64,000 bases of DNA from the NCBI GenBank assembly GCA_050246875.1, contig JBFWVF010000009.1, positions 1 to 64,000 of the forward strand, read 5' to 3'. Every line of letters begins with the position of its first letter. Position 1 is the first letter of the stretch. Positions 1-7,658 of this stretch are shown one piece after another. Source of the stretch: SHWB01 sp050246875 (GTDB lineage: Bacteria > Pseudomonadota > Alphaproteobacteria > UBA6615). Below the pieces are notes generated by a model. The model did no database searches. It was not told the DNA's origin and was given only the letters and a program-made list of their open reading frames with translations. The translations under genes and the position numbers were made by a program.

Positions 1-2
1 CG

Positions 3-71
3 GCCGACCGCGGCCGCCCCAACGGCGGCGGCGTCTTCCACGACACGGCGGTGTGGTTGCGGCCGGCGTAA
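3..71 (+). CDS. 3' end of an unidentified gene (partial)
   Basis: An open frame enters from the left edge and stops at TAA 69-71. The 22 visible codons end in the residues GGGVFHDTAVWLRPA, which has the composition of a real protein C-terminus. It is too short to assign to a family. The repeat that frames the DUF559 gene begins two bases after this stop codon, so the repeat sits right at the gene boundary. Confidence 0.35.
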   Translation, partial: ADRGRPNGGGVFHDTAVWLRPA

Positions 72-73
72 GA

Positions 74-125
74 TTCCCTCTCCCCGGTGGGGAGAGGGTG
101 GCCGGCGTAGCCGGCCGGGTGAGGG
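74..125 (+). repeat. Left arm of inverted double-hairpin repeat
   Basis: This 52-base unit contains two hairpins. The first is CCCTCTCCCC / GGGGAGAGGG with a 3-base loop; the second is GGCCGGC / GCCGGCC with a 3-base loop, followed by GGGTGAGGG. The reverse complement of positions 478-530 matches it almost base for base. The right edge lies 3 bases before the GTG start of the DUF559 gene. Repeats of this look are scattered in many alphaproteobacterial genomes (general knowledge, not searched here). Confidence 0.85.
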
Positions 126-128
126 AAC

Positions 129-476
129 GTGACCCTCGAACATGCTCGTGCCCTGCGACGGGACATGACGGCCGCCGAGACGGCCTTGTGGCGCCGGCTA
201 CGAAACAGATGGTTCCACGGGCTGAAGTTCCGCAGGCAGGCGCGAATCGAGCGATATGTCGTCGACTTCCTGTGCATCGAAGCCCGGCTGATCGTCGAGA
301 TCGACGGTTCGCAACATGTCGGTGCGGCGAGGTACGACGCGCGGCGGACGGCCACTCTGAAGCAGTGCGGTTTTCTCGTGCTTCGCTTCTGGAACAATGA
401 GGTGCTCAGTGATATCGACCGCGTCCTCGCGGCTATCGCGGGTACGCTGCCGCCGGAGGCCATCGGCGAAGCGTAG
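129..476 (+). CDS. DUF559 family (Vsr-like) endonuclease-domain protein
   Basis: A 115-residue protein that is essentially one DUF559 domain, a compact relative of the very-short-patch-repair/restriction nuclease fold. Visible family marks are the N-terminal RALRRDMTAAETALWRRLR helix, then FRRQARIERYVVDFLC, then LIVEIDGSQH, and finally GFLVLRFWNNEVL, carrying the acidic and Gln residues expected at the active site. Length is normal for stand-alone members. The start is GTG; the next in-frame ATG would cut off the conserved helix. Cellular role of this family is not established. The gene lies exactly between inverted repeat arms, which suggests it acts on or travels with the repeat. Confidence 0.88.
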   Translation: MTLEHARALRRDMTAAETALWRRLRNRWFHGLKFRRQARIERYVVDFLCIEARLIVEIDGSQHVGAARYDARRTATLKQCGFLVLRFWNNEVLSDIDRVLAAIAGTLPPEAIGEA

Positions 477-477
477 G

Positions 478-530
478 CCCCCACCCGGCCGGCTGGCGCC
501 GGCCACCCTCTCCCCACCGGGGAGAGGGAA
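478..530 (-). repeat. Right arm of inverted double-hairpin repeat
   Basis: This is the reverse-complement partner of 74-125, with the same CCCTCTCCCC/GGGGAGAGGG and GGCCGGC/GCCGGCC hairpins and a 2-base difference in the second loop region. It starts one base after the DUF559 stop codon. Its outer end, GGAGAGGGAAGG, supplies the ribosome binding site of mipZ, whose ATG follows at 540. Confidence 0.85.
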
Positions 531-539
531 GGATTGACG

Positions 540-1424
540 ATGAACGATTCGCCGGCCGCCGTACCGCCATCGACCCGTCCTTCCCGCCCGCACGTCGTCG
601 TGCTGGGCAACGAGAAGGGCGGGACCGGGAAGTCGACGACGGCGATGCATCTCATCGTCGCGCTGCTGCGCGAGGGGCACAGCGTCGGCGCGCTCGACCT
701 CGACGCCCGCCAGGGCACGCTGTCGCGTCACCTCACCAACCGCCGTGAAACCGCTGCCCGCCGCGACGCCGACCTGCCGCAGCCGGTGTTGCGCGCGCTG
801 CTGCCGAGCACGCTGGCCGACCGACACGCCGCCGAGGCGGCGGATGCCGCCGCCGTCGCCGCCACGCTCGCAGAGCTTGGCGCCTGCGAGTTCATCGTCA
901 TCGACACACCGGGCCGCGACGATGCCCTGTCGCGCGCCGGCCATGCCCATGCCGACACGCTGGTGACGCCGATCAACGACAGTTTCGTCGACCTCGACCT
1001 GCTCGCCCGCATCGACCCCGAGAGCCATGCCGTCATCGGGCCATCGACCTATGCCGAACTGGTATGGAACCAGAAAAAGGCGCGGGCGTTGCGCGATCGC
1101 GGCTCGATCGACTGGATCGTCGTGCGGAACCGCCTGTCGTCGCTGGAATCGAAGAACCAGCGTGCCATCGGCGAGGTACTGGAGGCGCTGGCGCGGCGCA
1201 TCGGCTTCCGCATCGCGCCGGGCTTCGGCGAGCGGGTGATCTTCCGCGAACTGTTCCTCGACGGCCTGACGCTGTTCGACCTGCGCGAGTCCGGCGTCGG
1301 GGTCGGCCTGACCATGTCGCATGTCGCGGCCCTGCAGGAAGTACGCGGCCTGCTGCGGACGATCGGACTGGTGCCGGTCGAGGAGGTCGCGACGGTGGCC
1401 GGAGGCGCCGCCCATCCCGCATAA
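540..1424 (+). CDS. mipZ: MipZ, division-plane positioning ATPase
   Basis: This ParA/MinD-type ATPase forms a gradient from the ParB-bound origin and blocks FtsZ assembly away from mid-cell in alphaproteobacteria (family knowledge). A deviant Walker A, GNEKGGTGKST, lies at residues 23-33 with both signature lysines. It is followed by DLDARQGTLSRH, the hallmark of MipZ rather than ParA, and by FIVIDTPGRDD as Walker B. Length 294 residues is typical. ATG 540 is chosen over TTG 534 because GGAAGGA lies 8 bases upstream of 540. That ribosome site is inside the edge of the neighbouring repeat. A VWA protein and a J-protein follow on the same strand. Confidence 0.95.
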   Translation: MNDSPAAVPPSTRPSRPHVVVLGNEKGGTGKSTTAMHLIVALLREGHSVGALDLDARQGTLSRHLTNRRETAARRDADLPQPVLRALLPSTLADRHAAEAADAAAVAATLAELGACEFIVIDTPGRDDALSRAGHAHADTLVTPINDSFVDLDLLARIDPESHAVIGPSTYAELVWNQKKARALRDRGSIDWIVVRNRLSSLESKNQRAIGEVLEALARRIGFRIAPGFGERVIFRELFLDGLTLFDLRESGVGVGLTMSHVAALQEVRGLLRTIGLVPVEEVATVAGGAAHPA

Positions 1425-1472
1425 TGGGGGCGGCGGGAACGGCCTGCCGGACGACGCGAGGGATGCAGCGGC

Positions 1473-2189
1473 ATGGGCGGCGGCGACGACAGGCTGCCGG
1501 CGCGGAAATCGACGGCCGACGAGGTCGAGGCTTTCCTGCGCAAGGTGGCGAGCACGCCGGCGGTGAAGGCGCCAGGCCGGCAGGGCCGGCTGATGTTCGT
1601 CATCGACGCCACGGCGAGCCGCGAGCCGACCTGGGACATGGCCTGCCAGATCCAGGCCGAGATGTTCAGCGCCACCAGCGCGCTGGGCGGGCTCGCCGTG
1701 CAGCTCGTCTTCTACCGCGGCTTCGGCGAGATGAAGGCGTCGGGCTGGCTGGCCAGCGCCGAGGCGCTGGTGCGGCGCATGACGCAGGTGCGCTGCCTCG
1801 CCGGCCGGACGCAGATCCGCAAGGTCCTCCGCCACGCCATCCGCGAGACCGAGGCGCAGAAGGTCGACGCCGTCGTCTTCGTCGGCGATGTCGTCGAGGA
1901 GGAGGTCGACGCGCTGGGCGATCTTGCTGGCCGGCTGGGCCTGCTCGGCACGCCCGTGTTCGTGTTCCAGGAGGGCGGCGAGCCAGTCTCGCGCAACGTC
2001 TTCCAGCAGATCGCGCGGCTGTCGGGCGGCGCCTATTCGGGCTTCGACGCCGGTTCGGCGGCGCAGCTCAAGGCGCTGCTGGCGGCCGTGGCGGTCTATT
2101 CGGCCGGCGGCCGGACGGCGCTGGAGGATTACGGCAGGAAGGCCGGCGAGACGGTCCTGCGGCTCACCCACCAGCTCGGGCGGCGCTGA
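1473..2189 (+). CDS. VWA-domain protein next to mipZ
   Basis: A 238-residue soluble protein with a von Willebrand factor A fold. The core strand LMFVIDATASR (residues 40-50) carries a MIDAS-like DATAS in which the first Ser of the usual DxSxS is Thr. A second acidic strand, VVFVGDVVEEE, follows in the middle, and FQQIARLSGGAYSGF resembles the last VWA helix and strand. No signal peptide or membrane segment is seen. It follows mipZ by 48 bases and is followed after 2 bases by a membrane J-protein, so the two are surely co-translated. Function unknown; VWA proteins often act as metal-dependent scaffolds for AAA or chaperone partners. Confidence 0.8.
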   Translation: MGGGDDRLPARKSTADEVEAFLRKVASTPAVKAPGRQGRLMFVIDATASREPTWDMACQIQAEMFSATSALGGLAVQLVFYRGFGEMKASGWLASAEALVRRMTQVRCLAGRTQIRKVLRHAIRETEAQKVDAVVFVGDVVEEEVDALGDLAGRLGLLGTPVFVFQEGGEPVSRNVFQQIARLSGGAYSGFDAGSAAQLKALLAAVAVYSAGGRTALEDYGRKAGETVLRLTHQLGRR

Positions 2190-2191
2190 CC

Positions 2192-2917
2192 ATGGTGCCG
2201 GCGGTCCTGCTCGGCATCGCCCTGCTGCTCGGCGGCTTCCTCATCGCCCGCTGGTGGGTGCGGGCCGAACCGCGGCAGATCCTCGTGGCCCTGCGCTGGG
2301 TGGCGATCGTCGCCGCGGCGGCCGTCGTCATCGCCATGGTCGTCGGCCGTCAGTGGTCGTGGCTGTGGGCCGGGGCGATCTTCCTGCTGCCGCTGCTGCG
2401 GCGCTGGAACGCGCTGCGAAGCTGGCGGAACAATGCCCGGGGGCCGTCGCCCGGCGGGCAGAGCGGCGTCGAGACCGACTGGTTCGAGATGGCGCTCGAC
2501 CACGACAGCGGCGAGATGGACGGCGAGGTGCGGCGCGGCCGCTTTGCCGGCCGTCACCTGTCCGGCCTCGCCCTCGACGAGCACCTGGCGCTGTGGCGGG
2601 AGTGCGCCGGCGACGACGCTTCCCGGCGCGTGCTCGAGGCGTGGCTCGACCGCGTGCATGGCGATGCCTGGCGGCGGCAGGCGGGCGGCGCGGGCGGGTC
2701 CGGCGGGCCGGGCGCCGGTGCCCCGGCCGGCGGCGGCGCCATGACCGTCGAGGAGGCGCGGGCGGTGCTCGGCGTCGGGCCGGAGGCCGGCCGCGACGAG
2801 ATCGAGCAGGCCTGGCGCCGGGTCATGAAAACCGCCCATCCCGATCAGGGCGGGTCCGACTGGCTGGCCGCAAAGGTCAATCAGGCCAAGGAGTTGCTGC
2901 TGTCGCGCGTGGCCTGA
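2192..2917 (+). CDS. Membrane-anchored DnaJ-domain protein
   Basis: A 241-residue protein with two or three hydrophobic segments near the N-terminus (about 3-20, 34-52, 54-70), a charged middle part, a Gly/Pro/Ala linker (165-183) and a C-terminal J domain with the HPD motif at 216-218. This order resembles the Tim14/Pam18 style of J-protein that recruits an Hsp70 to a membrane. The ATG starts 2 bases after the VWA stop codon. The J domain predicts stimulation of DnaK ATPase; the client is unknown. The company of MipZ and a VWA protein hints at an envelope or division role (inference). Confidence 0.85.
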   Translation: MVPAVLLGIALLLGGFLIARWWVRAEPRQILVALRWVAIVAAAAVVIAMVVGRQWSWLWAGAIFLLPLLRRWNALRSWRNNARGPSPGGQSGVETDWFEMALDHDSGEMDGEVRRGRFAGRHLSGLALDEHLALWRECAGDDASRRVLEAWLDRVHGDAWRRQAGGAGGSGGPGAGAPAGGGAMTVEEARAVLGVGPEAGRDEIEQAWRRVMKTAHPDQGGSDWLAAKVNQAKELLLSRVA

Positions 2918-3024
2918 GCGGGCGCCGGTCGGCTTGCCCGGCGCGGACCGCTGTGGCACAAGTCGCCGGCTCGTTCGTTGTGGGCCGGCATTGCTTCCAA
3001 CCGCCGCCGGATCGGACTCCCTGA

Positions 3025-3909
3025 ATGACAGTGCGCGTGCGCAAGGCGATCTTCCCCGTCGGCGGGCTCGGCACCCGTTTCCTGCCGGCCACCAAGTCGA
3101 TGCCCAAGGAAATGCTGCCGGTCGTCGACAAGCCGCTGATCCAGTACGCGGTCGAGGAGGCGCGCGCCGCCGGCATCGAGCAGTTCGTGTTCGTCACCGG
3201 GCGCGGCAAGGCGGCGATCGAGGATCACTTCGACTATTCGTTCGAGCTGGAGCACACGCTGGCATCGCGCGGGCGTAACGATTCGCTGGCCATGGTGCGC
3301 GAATGGGTGCCGGAGCCGGGACAGATGGCCTATCTGCGCCAGCAGGAGCCGCTCGGCCTCGGCCATGCCGTGTGGTGCGCCCGCCACTACGCCGGCGGCG
3401 AGCCGGTGGCCGTGCTGCTCGCCGACGACCTCATCCTGTCGCGCAAGCCCTGCCTCGCCCAGATGGTCGAGGCACACGCGAGGCTCGGCGGCAACATCGT
3501 GGCGACGATGGAAGTGCCGCACGCCCACACCAGCCGCTATGGCGTCATCGCGACCGACCACAAGGGCGCCGTGAACGAGGGCGATGTCGTGCCGGTGCAC
3601 GGCCTGATCGAGAAGCCGTCACCCGACAAGGCGCCGTCCGATCTCGCGGTCATCGGGCGCTACATCCTCGTGCCCGAGATATTCGACGAGCTTGCGCGCA
3701 AGGAACGCGGCGCCGGCGGCGAGATCCAGCTCACCGACGCCATGGCCCGGCTGATCGGCCGCCATCCCTTCCATGCCCTGCGCTTCGAGGGGCGGCGTTT
3801 CGACTGCGGCGACAAGCTGGGCTTCCTCGAAGCCAATCTCGCGTTCGCGCTGGCGCGCGACGACCTCGCGCCGGCCTGGCGCGAAGTGCTGCGCGGCTAC
3901 ACCGCCTGA
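3025..3909 (+). CDS. galU: UTP--glucose-1-phosphate uridylyltransferase
   Basis: Makes UDP-glucose from UTP and glucose-1-phosphate. The nucleotidyltransferase signature is complete: FPVGGLGTRFLPATKSMPKE at about residues 10-29 (activating Arg and Lys present), PVVDKPLIQYAVEEA next, then VLLADDL for metal binding, and GLIEKP for the sugar pocket. Length 294 is typical. It is first of three nucleotide-sugar genes (galU, ugd, phosphomannomutase), with 16 bases to ugd. The likely end use is exopolysaccharide or lipopolysaccharide sugars. Confidence 0.96.
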   Translation: MTVRVRKAIFPVGGLGTRFLPATKSMPKEMLPVVDKPLIQYAVEEARAAGIEQFVFVTGRGKAAIEDHFDYSFELEHTLASRGRNDSLAMVREWVPEPGQMAYLRQQEPLGLGHAVWCARHYAGGEPVAVLLADDLILSRKPCLAQMVEAHARLGGNIVATMEVPHAHTSRYGVIATDHKGAVNEGDVVPVHGLIEKPSPDKAPSDLAVIGRYILVPEIFDELARKERGAGGEIQLTDAMARLIGRHPFHALRFEGRRFDCGDKLGFLEANLAFALARDDLAPAWREVLRGYTA

Positions 3910-3925
3910 CCACGGAACGAGGCCG

Positions 3926-5284
3926 ATGAACATCGCCATGATCGGTGCGGGCTATGTCGGGCTCGTGTCCGGTGCGTGCTTTTCCGAATTCGGCTGGACC
4001 GTCATCTGCGTCGACAAGGACCAGGGCAGGGTCGAGCGCCTGCGGGCGGGCGAGGTGCCGATCTACGAGCCGGGGCTCGACCGCCTCATCGCCACCAACG
4101 TCGCCGCTGGCCGGCTGTCGTTCACCACCGACCTGCCGGCGGCCGTGGCCGCCGCCGACGTGGTGTTCATCGCGGTCGGGACGCCGTCGCGACGCGGCGA
4201 TGGCCATGCCGACCTGACCTACGTCTATGGCGCGGCACGCGAGATCGCGGCGGCGCTGTCGGGCTTCACGGTCGTCGTCACCAAGTCGACCGTGCCGGTC
4301 GGCACCGGCCGCGAGGTCGAGCGCCTGATCCGCGAGACGCGCCCCGACGCCGACTTCGCCATCGCGTCGAACCCCGAATTCCTGCGCGAGGGCTCGGCGA
4401 TCGAGGACTTCATGCGGCCCGACCGGGTCGTCGTCGGGACGGCGTCGGACCGCGCGCGCGAAACCCTGTCGGACCTTTACCGCCCCCTGTTCCTGCGCGA
4501 CACGCCGATCGTCGCGACGTCGCTGGAGACGGCCGAGATCATCAAGTACGCCGCCAACTGCTTCCTCGCAACGAAGATCACCTTCATCAACCAGTTCGCC
4601 GACCTGTGCGAGCGCGTCGGCGCCAACGTGCAGGACGTCGCCAAGGGCATCGGCCTCGACGGCCGCATCGGCATCAAGTTCCTCCACGCGGGGCCGGGCT
4701 ACGGCGGCTCGTGCTTCCCCAAGGACACGGCGGCGCTGGCGGAGACGGCCCGGCAGGTCGGCTCGCCGGTCGGCATCGTCGAGGAGGTCGTGCGCGCGAA
4801 CGCGGCGCGCAAGGTGGCGATGGCCGAGAAGGTGATCGCCGCCTGCGGCGGCTCGGTCGCCGGCAAGACCGTCGCCGTCCTCGGCGTCACCTTCAAGCCG
4901 AACACGGACGACATGCGCGACGCGCCGTCGCTCGTGATCCTGCCGCAGCTCGTCGCCTCGGGCGCCCGCGTGCGCGCCTACGATCCCGCCGGGATGAAGG
5001 AGGCGGCCCACCTCATCGCCGGCGTCGAATGGTGCGACGACGCCTACGCGACGATGGCCGGCGCCGACGCGCTGGTGGTGCTGACCGAGTGGAACGCCTT
5101 CCGCGGGCTCGACACCGATCGGGTCATGTCGCTGTTGCGCGAACCCGTCATCATCGATCTGCGCAATGTCTACGATCCGGCGGACATGGCCGCGGCGGGC
5201 TTCCGCTACGTCTCCATCGGGCGCCCGGACGCCGACGGGCGTCGCCCGGCAGTCGCGGCGGTCAAGGCGGGGCAGGGACGATGA
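3926..5284 (+). CDS. ugd: UDP-glucose 6-dehydrogenase
   Basis: Oxidises UDP-glucose to UDP-glucuronate with two NAD+. The N-terminal Rossmann motif GAGYVGL is at residues 7-13, NPEFLREGSAIEDF is at 149-162, and the catalytic Cys263 lies in GPGYGGSCFPKDT. The C-terminal UDP-binding part includes GVTFKPNTDDMRDAPS. The protein has 452 residues, slightly above the usual 430-440. The ATG at 3926 has GGAACGAGG just upstream. The stop codon overlaps the next start (ATGA), indicating translational coupling with the mutase. Confidence 0.97.
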   Translation: MNIAMIGAGYVGLVSGACFSEFGWTVICVDKDQGRVERLRAGEVPIYEPGLDRLIATNVAAGRLSFTTDLPAAVAAADVVFIAVGTPSRRGDGHADLTYVYGAAREIAAALSGFTVVVTKSTVPVGTGREVERLIRETRPDADFAIASNPEFLREGSAIEDFMRPDRVVVGTASDRARETLSDLYRPLFLRDTPIVATSLETAEIIKYAANCFLATKITFINQFADLCERVGANVQDVAKGIGLDGRIGIKFLHAGPGYGGSCFPKDTAALAETARQVGSPVGIVEEVVRANAARKVAMAEKVIAACGGSVAGKTVAVLGVTFKPNTDDMRDAPSLVILPQLVASGARVRAYDPAGMKEAAHLIAGVEWCDDAYATMAGADALVVLTEWNAFRGLDTDRVMSLLREPVIIDLRNVYDPADMAAAGFRYVSIGRPDADGRRPAVAAVKAGQGR

Positions 5285-6669
5285 GCACCGAGGGGCATTC
5301 TTTCGATCCGACGGTCCTGCGCGAATACGACGTGCGCGGCGTCGTCGGCAGGACGCTGGGCGAGGCCGACGCGCGCGCGATCGGCCGCGCTTTCGGCAGC
5401 ATCCTGCGGCGCAAGGGCGGCACGCGCATCGCCGTCGGCTATGACGGGCGCCTGACCTCGCCGGCCCTCGAGGCGGCGCTGGTCGAGGGGCTGACGGCCT
5501 GCGGCCTGTCGGTGCTGCGGATCGGCCGCGGCCCGACGCCGATGCTGTCGTGGTCGACGCACGCGCTGGTCGACGGCTCGGGCGTGATGGTGACGGGCAG
5601 CCACAACCCGCCCGATCACAACGGCTTCAAGATGACGCTGGGCGGCAAGCCGTTCTTCGGCGCCGACATCCAGGGGCTGGGAAAGCTGGCGGCGTCGGGC
5701 GACTTCGTTGACGGCAGGGGTTCGGTGGAGACCGTCGATCCGCGCGAGGACTACGCCGCGCGCCTCGCGGTCGACGTGCCGACCGACACCTTCACGACGC
5801 TCGCCTGGGATCCCGGCCACGGCGCGACCGCCGAGATCCTCAACCTCGTGCTGCAGAAGGCGACCGGCCACCACCACGTCATCAACGGCGTCATCGACGG
5901 CAACTTCCCCGCGCACCATCCCGACCCGACGGTGGCGAAGAACCTGGTCGAGCTGCAGACCTGCGTGCGCGACACCGGTGCCGTCGCCGGCATCGCCTTC
6001 GATGGCGACGGCGACCGCATCGGTGTCGTCGACGGCGAAGGGCACATCCTGTGGGCCGACCAGCTGATGATGCTCTACGCCGAGGATGTCCTGCGGACGC
6101 ACCCCGGCGCGCCGATCATCGCCGACGTAAAGTCGAGCCAGGCGCTGTTCGACGAGATCGCCCGCCTCGGCGGCAAGCCGCAGATGTGGAAGACGGGGCA
6201 CTCGCTGATCAAGGCCAAGATGGCCGAGATGAAGGCGCCGCTGGCTGGCGAGATGAGCGGCCACATCTTCTTCGCCGACCGCTGGTACGGCTTCGACGAC
6301 GCGATCTACGCCGCCATCCGCCTGCTCGGCCTGCTGGCGCGGCGCGGCACGTCGCTGGCCGATCTGCGCCGCGCGATGCCGGTGCTGCTCAACACGCCGG
6401 AGCTGCGCTTTCCATGCGACGAGACGCGCAAGTTCGCCGTCGTCGACGAGGTGCGGGCGCGGCTCGCCGCCGCCGGCGCCGACGTGACCGCCATCGACGG
6501 CGTGCGCGTCAACACCAGGGCCGGCTGGTGGCTGCTGCGCGCCTCCAACACCCAGGACGTGCTGGTCGCGCGTTGCGAGGGGCGCGACGCCGCCGGGCTC
6601 GCCGAGCTGAAGGCGGCGCTCGCCGGCCAGCTCGCCGAAAGCGGCATTGCGGCGCCGAAGGATCTCTGA
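5281..6669 (+). CDS. Phosphomannomutase/phosphoglucomutase
   Basis: An alpha-D-phosphohexomutase of the AlgC/ManB type, interconverting hexose 6- and 1-phosphates and so feeding galU. Domain 1 carries the phosphoserine loop VTGSHNPPDHNGFK (Ser107). Domain 2 has the Mg site DGDGDRIG. Domain 3 has the sugar loop GEMSGHIFF, which fits dual Man/Glc specificity. Domain 4 ends with the phosphate-binding RASNT. Length 462 is standard. It overlaps ugd by 4 bases. A symbol such as manB or algC is possible, but specificity cannot be read from sequence alone. Confidence 0.93.
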   Translation: MSTEGHSFDPTVLREYDVRGVVGRTLGEADARAIGRAFGSILRRKGGTRIAVGYDGRLTSPALEAALVEGLTACGLSVLRIGRGPTPMLSWSTHALVDGSGVMVTGSHNPPDHNGFKMTLGGKPFFGADIQGLGKLAASGDFVDGRGSVETVDPREDYAARLAVDVPTDTFTTLAWDPGHGATAEILNLVLQKATGHHHVINGVIDGNFPAHHPDPTVAKNLVELQTCVRDTGAVAGIAFDGDGDRIGVVDGEGHILWADQLMMLYAEDVLRTHPGAPIIADVKSSQALFDEIARLGGKPQMWKTGHSLIKAKMAEMKAPLAGEMSGHIFFADRWYGFDDAIYAAIRLLGLLARRGTSLADLRRAMPVLLNTPELRFPCDETRKFAVVDEVRARLAAAGADVTAIDGVRVNTRAGWWLLRASNTQDVLVARCEGRDAAGLAELKAALAGQLAESGIAAPKDL

Positions 6670-6673
6670 CGTC

Positions 6674-7123
6674 CTAGCCCGGGCGGCGGCGGATCATCAG
6701 CGCCGCCTCGAAGGCCAGCACGGTCTCGCCCTTCTGGTTGACCATGCGGCCGGAATTGCGGACGAAACCGCGATCCGGCTTGCTGTTCGACGGCCGCACC
6801 TCGGTGACCGTCAACGACGCCGTCAGGGTGTCGCCGGGCTTCACCGGCGCCGGCCACTTGACGGAGTCGACGCCGGGCGAACCCATCGAATGTGCCCGCG
6901 CCAGCAGTCCGTCGACGCACAGGCGCATGAAGACGCTCATCGTGTGCCAGCCGCTGGCGATCAGCCCGCCGTAGATCGACGCCTTCGCCGCCTCGCGGTC
7001 GATATGGAAGGGCTGGGGGTCGTACTCGCGGGCATAGGCGAGGATATCGGCTTCGCTCAGCGTGCGGCTGCCGAGTTCGAAGCGCTGGCCGGCGCTGAAG
7101 TCTTCGAGATAGAGCTTGTCCAC
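6674..7123 (-). CDS. MaoC-family hot-dog dehydratase
   Basis: A single hot-dog domain of 149 residues related to (R)-specific enoyl-CoA hydratases. The family signature is clear: YDPQPFHID followed by YGGLIASGWHT, containing the catalytic Asp and His. Substrate is probably a short or medium enoyl-CoA. It converges on the phosphomannomutase with only 4 bases between the ends. A phasin gene elsewhere in the window makes a link to polyhydroxyalkanoate metabolism possible but unproven. Confidence 0.88.
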   Translation of the reverse strand: MDKLYLEDFSAGQRFELGSRTLSEADILAYAREYDPQPFHIDREAAKASIYGGLIASGWHTMSVFMRLCVDGLLARAHSMGSPGVDSVKWPAPVKPGDTLTASLTVTEVRPSNSKPDRGFVRNSGRMVNQKGETVLAFEAALMIRRRPG

Positions 7124-7210
7124 CGACGTCGGCTCCGACGGTTGGCTGGGGTCGGCGCGACATAGGCCCGGGACGGCCGGGGGTCAACCGCGGGATACGG
7201 GGGGCGTCGG

Positions 7211-7654
7211 GTGCGCTTCTTCTTCTACGGCACGCTGATGGACGGCGAGGTGCGCGAGGCGGTCCTTGGGCCGGCCGCAGCGCGGCTGCAGGTGCGTCAG
7301 GCACGCCTCGGTGGCTACCGCCGCGTCCACGCGCCCGGACAAAGCTGGCCGGTGCTGGTGCGGGCGGCGGGCGGGCAGGTCGACGGCATCGCGGCCGACG
7401 GGGTCGACACGGCGCTGGCGCGGGTTCTGCTGCGCTACGAGGGACCCGACTACCGGCTGGCCCGCTGCCGCGTCCGCCTCGCCGGCGGCGCCACGGCTGT
7501 CGCCGCCGTCTTCCTGCCCCGTGTGGCGCCGGGCGCCGGGCGTCCGTGGCGCTACGACGTCTGGCGGGCGACGGCGAGGCCGACCTTCCTCGCGCGGCTG
7601 CGCGGCGCGCGCGCCGGCGGGGCCCGCCCCACCGCCGCCGGCAACGCCCGCTGA
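7211..7654 (+). CDS. Gamma-glutamylcyclotransferase-like (AIG2/GGCT fold) protein
   Basis: A 147-residue protein with the N-terminal FFYGTLMDG substrate loop typical of the GGCT fold and a candidate catalytic Glu in LLRYEGPDYRL. Family members cyclise gamma-glutamyl amines or amino acids to 5-oxoproline; the substrate here is unknown. The start is GTG, since no ATG lies before the YGTL motif. The C-terminus is Arg/Ala-rich. It converges on the carboxypeptidase gene with 4 bases between stops. Confidence 0.82.
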   Translation: MRFFFYGTLMDGEVREAVLGPAAARLQVRQARLGGYRRVHAPGQSWPVLVRAAGGQVDGIAADGVDTALARVLLRYEGPDYRLARCRVRLAGGATAVAAVFLPRVAPGAGRPWRYDVWRATARPTFLARLRGARAGGARPTAAGNAR

Positions 7655-7658
7655 AGGC

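Larger units (their letters stand above)
74..530. mobile_element. Candidate repeat-plus-nuclease cassette (DUF559 framed by inverted repeats)
   Basis: The DUF559 coding sequence fills the whole space between two inverted copies of the same two-hairpin repeat, with 3 bases between left arm and start codon and 1 base between stop codon and right arm. The unit sits between an upstream gene end and mipZ. The geometry resembles REP elements with their associated tyrosine transposase, but with a Vsr/restriction-fold nuclease instead. No target-site duplication is evident, so mobility is an inference. Confidence 0.45.

Noticed and set aside
53..400. Alternative frame across the DUF559 gene
   Set aside because: Runs through the left repeat and out of frame with the DUF559 domain motifs.
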